From NCBI GenBank assembly GCA_002197995.1, contig NGZR01000001.1, positions 5,208,001 to 5,272,000 of the forward strand: DNA of 64,000 nt, given 5' to 3'. A program made the translations under genes and the position numbers. The DNA is from Gaeumannomyces sp. JS-464 (taxonomy: Eukaryota; Ascomycota; Sordariomycetes; Magnaporthales; Magnaporthaceae). This document shows positions 43,040 to 53,630 of the stretch, piece after piece; position 1 is the first letter of the stretch; the number at the start of each line of letters is the position of its first letter. The notes under the pieces were generated by a model. The model was not told where the DNA came from, did no database searches, and saw only the letters and a list, made by a program, of their open reading frames with translations.

Positions 43040-45783
43040 TCACGTCTCTTCGAACCCGAACACGTTGCGCACCCCCTCTCCTTCATCCGGCGTGACGGCA
43101 AGCTCCAGGAGCTCATTGGCTAGTTCTGCAGTCTCGGAGTCGACTCCCGCCTCCAAAACCAGATCCTCCTCTGCGAAATTGATCCTCGCCAGCGCCAGCA
43201 AGTACCTCTGCGATCCGCCATGCGAGGCCGCCAGCTTTGCAGCGACGTTGCTAGAGCCATGAACTCTCTGCTCGTTGCCTGCCTGGTCCGACGGGGTAGC
43301 CGTCACCAATGTATGCAAGAGGAGAACGGAGGCAGAAATTATGGCATGTAGAAGTGCTGTGGGCGGGTGATTATCCTCAATCCTGGCGAGGATCGGCGCA
43401 GCGTCTATAGCTGCCGTTGCCCCCTGAGAATCCTTGCTGGGCACGCTGGCGCTCGCCTGAGGATCTTCTTGCGTCATGTTGGGGTCTTCTGGTTCGCCCT
43501 GGGGCGACAACACCCTAGAGGGAGCAGGCCAGTCGCCGTCATAAAGCGGGGAGGCCGAGGTCGGTATGTCCATATCATAGAGCATGTCAATAGCCCCACT
43601 GAGGGCGGTAACAAGCCGTGGTATGGCGTGGTCGCTTTGCATCAGCTTGGCCAGACCAAACGAGGTTCGAGCAAAAGTTATCAGGGTCTGGAGAGCTGCG
43701 AGCTTGACCTCGCACAGACGCCGGGACCGTTGCGGAGCCCAGCGAGGCGGATCGGAGAGGAAGTAGCTGATACGGTCGATGAGCACCCTAGCCACGACGT
43801 GCACATCCTTGGATGCGTCACTATCCGGGACAATGGGTCCCAGGGAGGCTGGCAGAGCCGAGGTGCGCAATAGAGCCAGTACACCGAAGAAGTCGTCGGG
43901 TTTTTGCTTATGGGACAGGAGCGTGAGGACAAACTCGGGCTGAAGCATTGTCCAGTATTGTGATAGGGGCGAAGCTGGTTCCTGGCCGTCAACAGGTTCT
44001 GATGGGGCGCCCGCGCAGCCAAGCGCGGCGAGATACATCAACGCAAGAACGGGGGTCGTGTCGACGTTAGCCAGAATGCGCTGCACTTCCGGGTCTGGGT
44101 TGTTCGATAGGTCGCCGTCCACGCTTTCAAACCTAGGTATGGCAACGAGGTTGACTGTGGCTTGGGCGACTGGCAAAAGATACGACACGATGTGCGGCGC
44201 CACCTGTACCGCCCGTAGCTGTAGAGTAAACGAAACAAGAGCTACCAGGTCGTAGATGGGTTCGTAGTACTTTTCATGAAGGCACTGAGACCAAATTTCC
44301 GTAATTAGGTGACAGAAGTCGATCAGGAGTCGGATAGGGATCCTGAGGTTCCCCAGTACCGGCAGTTGGAGAAAATAAGCGAGGCAAATGTTTGAGACTG
44401 GTCCGAGGGGAACGAGTAGCGAGCAAAAAGATCAAAGGTCAAGGGTTGGCCATGACCGCGCCATGGTCAAGCACGAGCGTCAAGAACTGTGCGCGCAGAC
44501 AAAAAGACATTGTATGGTTAGTATTCGGACAACGGCAGAGGGCGAGTATGGCCTTGCTTACATCGAAAGGCAGCGATCCGGGCGGATGTTGAAGGCACCC
44601 GGCTCTTCCTTGATAGAAGGACTTCCATCAACATGGCCACGTCGTCGGTCTCCAATTCCAGCAGCGGGCTGTCGACGACCGGCCGTTTTCTTTTGCCCTT
44701 AGACGGCGTCCTCTCACCAACGGAAAGGACCAGAGTTGAGAGGCGGCATCTTTCGCTCTCCTCGCAGCAGCTTTGCTTGGGGACGGCATCAACTCGATGT
44801 CGTCGAATCCATCTGGAATGGCCCAGTTTGAACGCGGGGCACCGGCCGCCGCGCCGTTCGCGGCCGCTCCCTTCTTGGGTGTTGTTGCGCCGCCAGCATC
44901 TTTGTCTTTCTCTTTTTTGCCCTTCCGGGTTCTCACACCTCTCTCATCCCGCAGGTCCTGTCGCACGAAATGAAGTTCAGTTGCTACTGTTTTCTCGGCA
45001 GCAGGGCTTGTTCCGCGATGCGTTCCTGGCGAGCCAGGCTGGTCTGCATTCTGCTTGCGAATGCGAGCCAGATCCGCCTCATGTGCCTCCTGAGCGTCCT
45101 GGAACTTGTTGCGTAACAGGGCCGCCTCTCCCTTGGCTGTCGTGAGCTCCTTCTGCAGACTGTTGAGCCGCGCATGCAGAGCAGCAATGATGTTGTCGTT
45201 CTGGGAGCCGGCTGGCGCTTGAGTGGCTGCCTGACCGGCAATGCCCGCGGAAAAGTTTCCGAGCAGGGGGCGTCCGGTGGATGGGGTGGGGCGAACTGGG
45301 CAGGAGCGACAGATTGTCTAGCACCTGGTCGGACTGGCGGTATGGCACGCGGAGGCGGCGGGCGCTGGAAGGGAGCGGCTCGGCCGTTGATGGCTGGTGT
45401 ATCGCGGGGTTTGCCAAGCTGCGGAGGGCCGGGGTATGGGGGCCGGCTAGAGAGGGACGTCGCAGCGTGTGAGGCACGCTGCTGGTTTGCCGGCGGCTGG
45501 TTCCATTGCGGGCGGTGGTGCTGCGCGACGGTCGGTATTATCCGGGTCTGCTGCTGAGTCGGGAGTGGGTTGGCTGGCTGCTGGGCTAGCTCATCGAAAA
45601 CGACTGTATCGTCTAGATCCTCGTCCTCGGCATCGAGATGGCTCTGATGGCCGGCTCCCTGCGGCGGTGCTTGGGTTTGGTTGAAGGTCTGAGCCTGCGT
45701 GAACTGGATGGCGTTGTTTTTTCCAGCTCCTGGAGCACGGTGTCGTTAAGCCCGTCGAAGCCGTCATCCGAGAAATCATCCAT
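43040..45783 (-). CDS. rad26: Rad26/ATRIP-like DNA-damage checkpoint protein, several apparent frameshifts
   Basis: The start at 45783 (MDDFSDDGFDGLNDTVLQEL, then NAIQFTQAQ after an indel) matches the N-terminus I recall for fungal Rad26-like proteins. These partner the ATR-type kinase at damaged DNA. Next come a Pro/Gln-rich stretch and a coiled coil near 45185-45055 (LHARLNSLQKELTTAKGEAA). A basic segment with SPSK and ERTPSKGKRKRPVVDSPLLE follows. An intron near 44570-44480 has donor GTAAGC, a perfect TACTAAC and acceptor GCACAG. The C-terminal half is open from about 44360 (RIPIRLLIDFCHLITEIW) to 43040. Indels are needed at about 45717-45722 (A6/A7), about 45280, 45050-45010 (two), about 44735, and near 44460-44400. 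No substitution stops are seen. Exact exon borders in the middle are uncertain. Confidence 0.7.
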
Positions 45784-47298
45784 TGCCGCCACGTGTTGTC
45801 CTCATGGCGAGCGCCATTGGGACTTTTTGTCGATATTTGATGTCGGACATGCCCCGCTCTCTGCCAGGAAAACTGGACGCGTGCATTTAGCCTGACGCGC
45901 TTCTGCATCTCGATGGCCCGTGCGCCGCCTGTGACCTCAGCCTCAGCTAGCCTCATTAGCACGGGGCAGCTGGAAACCCGGGCAGCGACAGCCATATCCA
46001 TCCCAAGTGACACATGCAGAGCGAGTCACACCACCATCATACCCAATCGTCCCGCGCTCGGCATTGGATGAACTCTCCGCTTGCGTTAGGCCCGGCTTAT
46101 TTCGTGGACAAGGATGCGGAGCCTCGGGCTGATCTGCGTTCCGTCGGCCTTCCCTTCCGTCGCAGCCTGAAAACTGGCCGGCTCCGGCTTCATCAAAATG
46201 TGGCGTTTTTCAGTGTGGCTCGCCGGGTTTGGTCATCCAGCTTTGCATGTGATATCGTGACGGGATTGACGCAGACAACCAGTCTGGCGACGGGTGGATT
46301 TGGAGCTAAAGATTGGACGGCGGGCCTGGATACGCAAGGAACGCTCATGCTTTTGGACACCAGCGGCTGGGCCGTCGTAAATCTTGGGCGCCCGGCGCAT
46401 CCTGCAGGCCTTATCTATCCGCACGGGCATGCTGCGTGGACATGGAGCGCTAGAAGAGCCTGGGCACGCATCTTCATGACTGCTGCGTCCAGTGACATGA
46501 TATGTCTTGAATGTTGATTCCTTGCTTCTCGGTTGTCACTTTGGTGTTGGATGATATGTGCGAAGTATCAACCCACTCGTGCTACCTGGGTGTCTGACCA
46601 CATGGATCAGGGACAAAATCGCAAGGAGATACCCGATTCGCAATACGCAAGGCGGTGCGATGTGCCGTGGCGTCTTTGCTGGCGAACAAACCGGGCTCAT
46701 TTGAGGGAGGGATTGCCATCAATGCTGGCAGCCTCCCGCTGCCGGCCACCCTGAATCGCTGACAGATCCATCTGGTGTAGGGATTGGTGGGCCTCAGCCA
46801 CGCCCCCAGTCTAAGCGTACCCGCAGCACCCGTGGTGCCGAGCCACACGTTGACGTCGACAGGGGCCAAATTGGGATCCCGCGCAAAAAATCGTCTCAAC
46901 GCGGAGCGAGCTTGCCTGAGTTGGGGCTGCGCCTTCGGATTTGATCCGCGATTGTGCGCCGCCTTCTTGGACACATTTCCACTCCCAACACCCTGCGACC
47001 TGCGCGCAACCTCTGCCAGACACATATCCGGCGTCCTCTTTGTTACCGAATCCTGACCGCTGCGCGACTGCTTGTGGGCGTCCCCTGTTTGCGGAGGGCT
47101 GTCTTTTTCTGCAGCCCGACGCTGTCGCTCGAAGCTCCTCCGCTCCGCGAGCCTGCCTCCCCCACGTCATCGTCATCGGCCGAGCGTTCGCCCGCCGCTC
47201 ATCTCTCGTTACCGCCCCGCGACTAATATTGATACGACTCTCCGACCATCACCCTTCTTCGACTCGAGGCGTGCGCCTCTGGGGTCAAACTGGCGACC
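45784..47298. other. Divergent intergenic region
   Basis: 1.5 kb between Rad26-like (minus) and CDS1 (plus). The longest open frame, 46014-46517 on the plus strand (168 codons, from a His-rich start), has no recognised domain and no sign of splicing; I treat it as fortuitous. This region should contain both promoters. Confidence 0.4.
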
Positions 47299-48965
47299 AT
47301 GGCGAAATCTCGCAGAGGGGTGAAATTCCCCCACCGGACAAATGGCCACCCCGATGGCAGGCGATCCAGCTTCTCCGACGTCAGCGAGGATGGCGGCTCA
47401 CCGACCAAGACAAGGTCGCCTACCACTTTGAATGACATTCAAGAGGTGCGCGCGCAAGAATACGGACTTTGGCGTCTATGGGCCTTCCCAGAGCCCATGG
47501 CTTGTGGGACAGGAACAGCAAGAAGCAAGCTGAGGATCGAAGGCATGGGCTAACAGAGAAAACATGATGCAGAAACCAGCGAGCCCACAGGAGCAGGCCA
47601 CGGCCGAATACGAGAAGAAAAAGGCCAACTTCTTCACGCGCACCTTGTGGACGTTTGTCATGATTGGCGTCTTCTTCGGCGCGCTCTTTATGGGCCACAT
47701 ATACATGATCCTCATCATCACCACGATCCAGATCATCTCGTTCAAGGAGGTCATCGCGATTGCCAACGTGCCTAGCCGTGCGCGCCAGCTGCGCTCGACC
47801 AAGAGTCTCAACTGGTACTGGCTGGCCTCAGCCATGTACTTCCTTTACGGCGAGAGCGTCATCTACTACTTCAAGCACATTGTCCTCGTCGACAAGGTTC
47901 TGCTCCCCCTGGCCACCCACCACCGCTTCATTAGCTTCGTGCTCTACGTGATCGGCTTCGTCTTCTTTGTCGCATCGCTCAAGGCTGGCCATTACAAGTT
48001 CCAATTCACCAACTTCGCCTGGACGCACATGGCCCTCTACCTCATCGTCGTGCAGGCGCACTTCGTCATGAACAACATCTTCGAGGGCATGTTCTGGTTC
48101 TTCATGCCCGCCGCCCTGGTCATCACCAACGACATATTTGCATACATCTGCGGAATCACCTTTGGCCGCACCCAGCTCATCAAGCTGTCGCCCAAGAAGA
48201 CGGTCGAGGGCTTTGTGGGCGCCTGGGTCATGACCGTTCTGTTCGGCATCCTTCTCACGCACCTGCTCAGCCGCAGCAAGTACTTTATCTGCCCTGTCAC
48301 GGTGAGAGGCCCTCTGTCTCTTTTGTATTCTTCTTGATTTGTGCTATAGCTAATTTCAATGCACCAGGACCTCGGCGCAAACATCTTCACCGGCCTCGAG
48401 TGTGACCCGAACCCAGTCTTCGTCCCCAAGACCTACACGCTGCCCGACTTTGTTTTCCTGCCACGCGACTGGGCCTCAAGGCTCAGTATCACCATGTCCA
48501 CCATGCAGCTGCACTCGCTGGTCATTGCCAGTTTTGCTTCTCTCATCGCCCCATTTGGTGGCTTTTTCGCTTCCGGCCTCAAGCGCACGTTCAAGATCAA
48601 GGACTTCGGCGACTCAATCCCAGGCCATGGCGGCATGACTGATCGCATGGATTGCCAGTTCACCATGGGCTTTTTCTCCTACATATACTACCACACCTTC
48701 ATCGCCACCCACAAGTTGGGCCTCGGAGGGGTCCTCGAGGACGCCATCACCGGCCTGACCCCTGAAGAGCAGATCGAGCTCATCAAGGGTGTGGGAAGGT
48801 ATCTTGCCAACCAGGGAATTGTCGGGACTGAGGTAAGAAAACGTCACTATTCCAACTCATAAAGGTCGTTCCAGTTCGCAGCGATTAGCGGTGCAGTCTT
48901 GCTAACACCATTCCCTCATCTAGCTCCTCTCATGTCTGGACGGGGCCCTTCCAGCCAAGAGGTAA
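47299..48965 (+). CDS. CDS1: Phosphatidate cytidylyltransferase (CDP-diacylglycerol synthase)
   Basis: Four exons: 47299-47445, 47573-48301, 48368-48832 and 48924-48965. Introns are 127, 66 and 91 nt, all phase 0, with GT..AG ends and a GCTAAC branch in introns 1 and 3. They give 460 residues with no frame error. The enzyme makes CDP-diacylglycerol from phosphatidic acid and CTP, the branch-point precursor of phosphatidylinositol, phosphatidylserine and cardiolipin, at the ER membrane. A hydrophilic N-terminus (about 75 residues) precedes several membrane segments. Diagnostic motifs are KLSPKKTVEGFVGAW and the signature DFGDSIPGHGGMTDRMDCQF near the C-terminus. Length and motifs match fungal Cds1. 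The last exon encodes only 13 residues (LLSCLDGALPAKR). Confidence 0.95.
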
Positions 48966-49635
48966 AGTGCCCGGCGCACTTTTTAATTTCTAGGACACCG
49001 TTATCGCAGGGCGCGAGCGGTATTTAGACGAGTGTATCCTCGTTTCTGGGCGACTATGATCTGGTATTTTGTTGGACAAGGGTGGGGCACCGAGTCGGCC
49101 TTTCTAGGGTCCTCGGTAACACATAAGCACACAACGCGGAGTTGTGGCAGGGAGGTCATAACGGCGACCTCCAGCCATTGGAGGACGCCGGTTGTGGCAC
49201 GCCCAGGCGGCCCTGGGAACCATCACAGCGTGTAGACTCATCTCCATCCTTTTTTCTTTGTCTCAAGCATTGGGCTTCCTTTGTTTTGGCTTTGTATTGG
49301 GCAATATGGCGGAGTCTCCATTTTTTGCATGGGAAAAATACTGGCTACCTCGGGCGCATTCTACATCGTGTCATACCCGTATTCTTTGCTGCTCGTGGAT
49401 TTCCCCGCTCATCTACACAGTCGTCGCCAGGTTGGTTGCGCGTCGGCGGCTTCCTCCGGGCATCATTCGTTGCCCTTTGCCCGCCGGCTCTTTCCGGAGG
49501 TATCTGGTTGTTTTCTGCGGGCATCTGGGGGATCCCAGGCGTGTCTGGGCATCCGCGTCCGTCTCAAGCCACCACAAAATCATTACATCGCCGTACAATT
49601 AGCGCGAGGCCGCAGTGATAATGAGTATGGCCTAA
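48966..49635. other. Convergent 3' region
   Basis: 0.67 kb between CDS1 (plus) and the CmcJ-like gene (minus). Plus-strand open frames here (49142-49709) have no motif. No gene is called. Confidence 0.45.
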
Positions 49636-50484
49636 TCAATAGAAAATTAGTGCCCGCAGCTCAATGCTGTCCCGGCAACCATCCGTGTCCGCTGTCTCCG
49701 GGTTTATAAAAGCGGCGTGGATGGCGCGCCTGGCCACCGTCTTTTCGCTGTCGAAGCACTTGATGAGCAGAACTTCGTCCGGCTGCTGCGTGTACTTGAA
49801 GAACCATTCATGGCGCGGCAGTCCTGCGGGACGGCCCGGGCGGTCCGGCGAGAGCACCGTCCACGTTTCCTTTGTGTGCGACGGAAGCCGGACCTCGGCT
49901 GGGAGCAGGCCTTCGTCTGGGACGGACTGCGACGACGCCACGGCGAGGGGGTCCCTGATTATCGTGATTATCGGTCTCCAGATCTATGAGTCCCAGTGGA
50001 CGTCAGTTTACGGCCTTGGCAGAGCCGGTGGCTCCCAGGGCCTCGCAGTTGCGACGCAGCACTACCGGGGGACGAACGTTGATGATCTGGAATCGCTGTT
50101 TCAAAAGCCCGTCCGCCTCCGCGGGCAAGTAGAACCGCAACTCGGTCACGGCGCCGTCGTAGACTGGTCAACGTGGGCGCCGAGCGCTGGGCCTCGCTTT
50201 TCGGCGTTGCCCGGTCCCAACGCATGCCAGTTGGTCGGGCCGCGGGAAGCTCCTGTCCTGCTCGTCGGGAAGCGCCGGCGTCAGCCCAGCTCTGTACCGC
50301 CCAAAGCCAGACGTCTTCAACACGAAAGACCTCATGCTTACACGTCTTTGTACAGCTGTTCGCATTGCGGATGGTACTCGGCCTCGACCCGGGCCTCGTC
50401 GCGCCAGGCTGTGGGATCGCCGCCCCCATATTTGGATGGGTGGGAATGAAACAGGAAACCGTGGCCGTCCAGATACCTGGACAT
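49636..50484 (-). pseudogene. CmcJ/AsaB-like hydroxylase/desaturase-family gene, broken as read
   Basis: The stop is at 49636. The C-terminal part is open from about 49960: DPLAVASSQSVPDEGLLPAE, then WFFKYTQQPDEVLLIKCFDS, ARRAIHAAF and RDSIELRALIFY. This is the arrangement of the fungal CmcJ/NvfI/AsaB family, often found in secondary-metabolite clusters. Upstream pieces in other frames fit the same family: HVDQ with YDGAVTELRFYLPAEADGLL near 50170-50100, RFQIINV, and an N-terminal YLDGHGFLFHSHPSKYGG near 50480-50430. A GTAGTG..AATCAG segment (about 50065-49965) could be an intron. Several frame breaks and a TAA at about 50343 remain. It is either an indel-damaged true gene or a pseudogene. 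The usual N-terminal extension is not found. Confidence 0.6.
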
Positions 50485-51050
50485 TGGCGATTTGGCGCGC
50501 GTTTATCACCTGGTTGCCATGAGAGGCCATGAACCGGTGAGCAACCCATGCTTTCAGAGTTTGATCATTTCTCGGTCACCTGTCAGCGATGTCTGGGGGG
50601 CGGGGTCGAACCATTGCCAGGATCTTTGCAATAGTGAATATCAGCCACTACATCATGCCACCCGTCCCGCTTCCTTCCATCCGCATTGCTTCAAGAGATG
50701 GGCATTGACTCTTTGGGGAGGGCGCCTGGGAGATCACGGCCCAGAAGTCTCGAGAATTCCTGGAGTCATTCCAGAGAGGAACTGCCCTGCACCTAGTTAT
50801 TTCTTCCGCCATTCGCTGGCAAGCCTGCTGCTGCGCCAACCCTAATATGCAAATGCGACCCAAGCCTCAATGGGCCACTCACCTCCACTTCCTTATTGCA
50901 AATCCCGAGCCTGGGCATCCGCCGCCAGCAGGCACTCCCCAGGCGAGAGACCATCTCGGATCCAGGAGGCCTGTTATATTGCGGAACCTCCCAATTTCGA
51001 TGGCTCGCCCAATGGCCAAGAACTTTGACCCCCTAAGGGCGTGATCGGCC
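50485..51050. other. Boundary of the gene island
   Basis: Unique, balanced-composition DNA with no recognised gene. It ends at about 51.05 kb, where AT-rich RIP-type sequence begins at GGGGGCAAACTAAAGTACCC. Confidence 0.45.
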
Positions 51051-51154
51051 GTAACGATGAGAGACGACTGACAGGGGGCAAACTAAAGTACCCAACTTGC
51101 AGGGAGTTGTTTTAGGCCAAAACTAAGCCTAATTTGTATTAGTTGCCTAGCCAA

Positions 51155-52330
51155 ATTGGCTCATGCCTTTGTTTTTGTGTTATTGCCGTTACGCTTAGGA
51201 AATGAGCGTTGCGGGATCCCTGTGCTGCAAAAGGTCGTGCTTCCTGCAAATTTATTAGCAAAAAGGAAATTATTCGCAATAATAACGCCCGCAATGGAAG
51301 CCGATCCCGACGAACGTACCGTGGTGGTAATAGTAACTGTTATCGCCATTTTTTATTTAATGCAAATTAGCTTAGAAGAAAAGGACTAGCGCTAGTTAAA
51401 GCTATTCGAGCGATACAAACCTTGCTTTCCGAGGGCAATTATTTATGCCTGTGGTTACTCGTATACCGTTTATATTACCTGCAATTTTTAAAAAAGGCAG
51501 CGAAATTTGTTTCCGCAGCTTATTCCGCTTAATAAAAAAAAAGTTTAACTTTTTTTTAAATTGGCTAATTATTAACGCCGGACTTTAAAGCACTTAATAT
51601 TAAAAGCCTGCTTATAAGCTAATGATTTTCCTGCTAATCGTCAGGTAGGAAGCCATTTAAAAAGTCGCCTATTACCTTTTTAAAATCGCTTAAAACACGG
51701 TTAGCGAGGCCTTGTATAAAGTGCTAATCGGTATGTAAAAATTCCACTTAACAGTTATACGCTTACTTTTTAATGGGTGGTTAAACCCGGGGATTAAACT
51801 TAACCCGGTGGTTGCCGCGGGGTTAAACGGCTATATCGGAGCCATCGACGGCACGCACGTTTCGGCTTTTATTAAAAGCAAAGCATAAAAGCCGTGGTTT
51901 AATCGGAAAGGGAGGGTATCGCAAAACGTTTTTGCGGCAGTTAAATTTAATATAGCGTTTACTTACGTGTTAACCGGCGCCGAGGGATTTATAAACGATT
52001 CGACCTTGTTAGGGGAAGCATTAAATAAAAGGTTCCAAATACCCCGGGATAAATACTACCTTGCTAATGCCGGTTTTGGTTTAAAGCCTGGGATCGTCGT
52101 GCCTTTTCCCGGGATCCGGTATTATTTGCAGGATTGGAGTAACGCGGAGGCGCTATCGGTTAACCGCAAAAAATTGTTTAATTTGCGCCATTCCTAAACG
52201 AGGATAATAATCGAACGAGCGTTTAAACATTTAAAAAGGCGCTAAAAATCGGTAAGAACGCACTGGTAAAGTATAACGTCGGTGTAAAGATATAAGGTTT
52301 TAATTAGGGCGTGCTTACGTTAATTACAAT
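51155..52330 (+). pseudogene. Harbinger-like (DDE_Tnp_4) transposase, RIP-inactivated
   Basis: With stops read through, the plus strand encodes a DDE_Tnp_4 core. It has GYIGAIDGTHVSAF (first Asp, 51841-51858), FNRKGRVSQNVFAAVKFNIA, then FTYVLTGAEGFINDSTLLGE (second Asp, about 51993-52005). KYYLANAGFGLKPG, RKKLFNLRHS and IIIERAFKHLK (Glu, about 52204-52215) follow. The order and spacing are those of PIF/Harbinger-type nucleases. Stops appear where Glu, Gln or Trp codons are expected (TAA after SKA, TAA before TRIII), as RIP would give. The longest intact stretch is 51967-52197. It runs directly into terminal-repeat copy B. Confidence 0.82.
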
Positions 52331-52825
52331 AGCTAACAAGGTTACGTTTAGTTAGTACGAGCTTTGTTAAGCACTACAAGTAGTGCTGGTAGGGCCTTAA
52401 GCTTAGTGGGTGGTACAGGCTTGTATTGCAGGGAGGGGGCGCTAACAGTCGCTTTTTTTTATATACCTTTCGACATCGATCCCGCGGGCCCCCGCTTAAA
52501 AAGGTTCCAATGCCACACGCGATTTTCCAAAAAATTATTTTGTATACGGAAATTAAAAAATCGACGCACGGCGACTAAAGCCATTTTTGCGTTAGGCTTT
52601 TAAATTTAACTTGTGCGTTTTTCACCCCTGCCTCGGCGCGTGCAAGGTAGGTGAATTAGGTAGCTTTACAGCCGTTAATTTAAGCGTTGTAGCATGTTGT
52701 AGGCCGACCTTATGCACAGATTTACAAAAGTACAAGGTAGGTAATACAGGGTAGGTAGTGCGGGGTAAGTAAGGTTTGTGCAAATAACTTTAGCTAAATA
52801 CATTAGTTATTTTAACAGTCGGCAT
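52285..52825 (-). repeat. Harbinger-like terminal repeat block, copy B (inverted)
   Basis: The reverse complement of copies A and C, running from the end of the transposase relic to a TGTTAAAATAAC terminus at about 52822 (seen as GTTATTTTAACA on the plus strand). It shares the CACTACAAGTAGTG palindrome, the GTACCACCCACTAAG-type segment and the CCTACC-rich tract. Confidence 0.72.
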
Positions 52826-53102
52826 TTAGTTTAAAATCGTATATGCAGTAATTGCTTTGCACAATTTAACGTTAGCGGGCCGGGCAAAAAATCGGCCGTT
52901 ATTACAGGAGTTAAATCGGAAAACTTTTTCGCAAGCGCGCGAAGTTTGTAAGCGAAAGTTAAAAGATTTGCAACAGGAATATATACGGTTAAAGTGCGCG
53001 GAACAAATGGCGATATAGTATAACGCGGATTAAAAAAAGTTAAAATAGTTGTAATAAGTAAAAACGGCGGATTTGGAATGTTATTATTAGCGGTAAAGTA
53101 AG
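52826..53102. other. Spacer between inverted terminal-repeat copies B and C
   Basis: 280 bp of AT-rich sequence between the facing TGTTAAAATAAC termini. A short minus-strand open frame overlaps it but spans a terminus, so it is not credible as a gene. Confidence 0.45.
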
Positions 53103-53630
53103 TGTTAAAATAACTAATGTATTTAGCTAAGGTTGGGTGCACAAACCTTACCTACCCCGCACTACCTACCTTGTATTACCTACCTTGTACTTTTGTGGAT
53201 CTGTGCACAAGGTCGGCCTACAGCGTGCTACAGCGCTTAAGTTAGCCGTTGTAAAGCTACCTAATTTACCTACTTTGCACGCGCCGAAACAAAGGTGAAA
53301 ATTGCATAAGTTAAATTTAAAAGCCCAACGTAAAAATGGCTTTGGTAGCCGTAAGTCGATTTTTTAATTTCCTTATACAAAATAATCTTTCGGAAAATCG
53401 CGTGTGGCATTGGAACCCTTTTAGGCGGGGGGCCCGCGAAATCGATGTTGGAAGGTATATAAGGAAGTCGAGTTGGCGACCCTCCCTGCAATACAAGCCT
53501 GTACCACCCACTAAATTTAAGGCCCTGCCAGCACTACTTGTAGTGCTTAACAAAGCCCGTACTAATTAAACGTAACCCTGTTAGTTACTGTAATTAGCGC
53601 AAGCACGCCCTAATTAAAACCTTTATATTT
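53103..53630 (+). repeat. Harbinger-like terminal repeat block, copy C
   Basis: Same orientation as copy A but without the solo LTR, giving the empty site at 53350-53354 (GTAAG). It faces copy B head to head across 280 bp. It is more mutated than copy A at many CpA/TpG sites. Confidence 0.75.

Noticed and set aside
46014..46517. A 168-codon open frame in the Rad26-like/CDS1 intergenic region
   Set aside because: No recognisable family, atypical composition (Trp, Ala and Arg patches), and it sits in a divergent promoter region. Chance openness in GC-rich DNA is likely.
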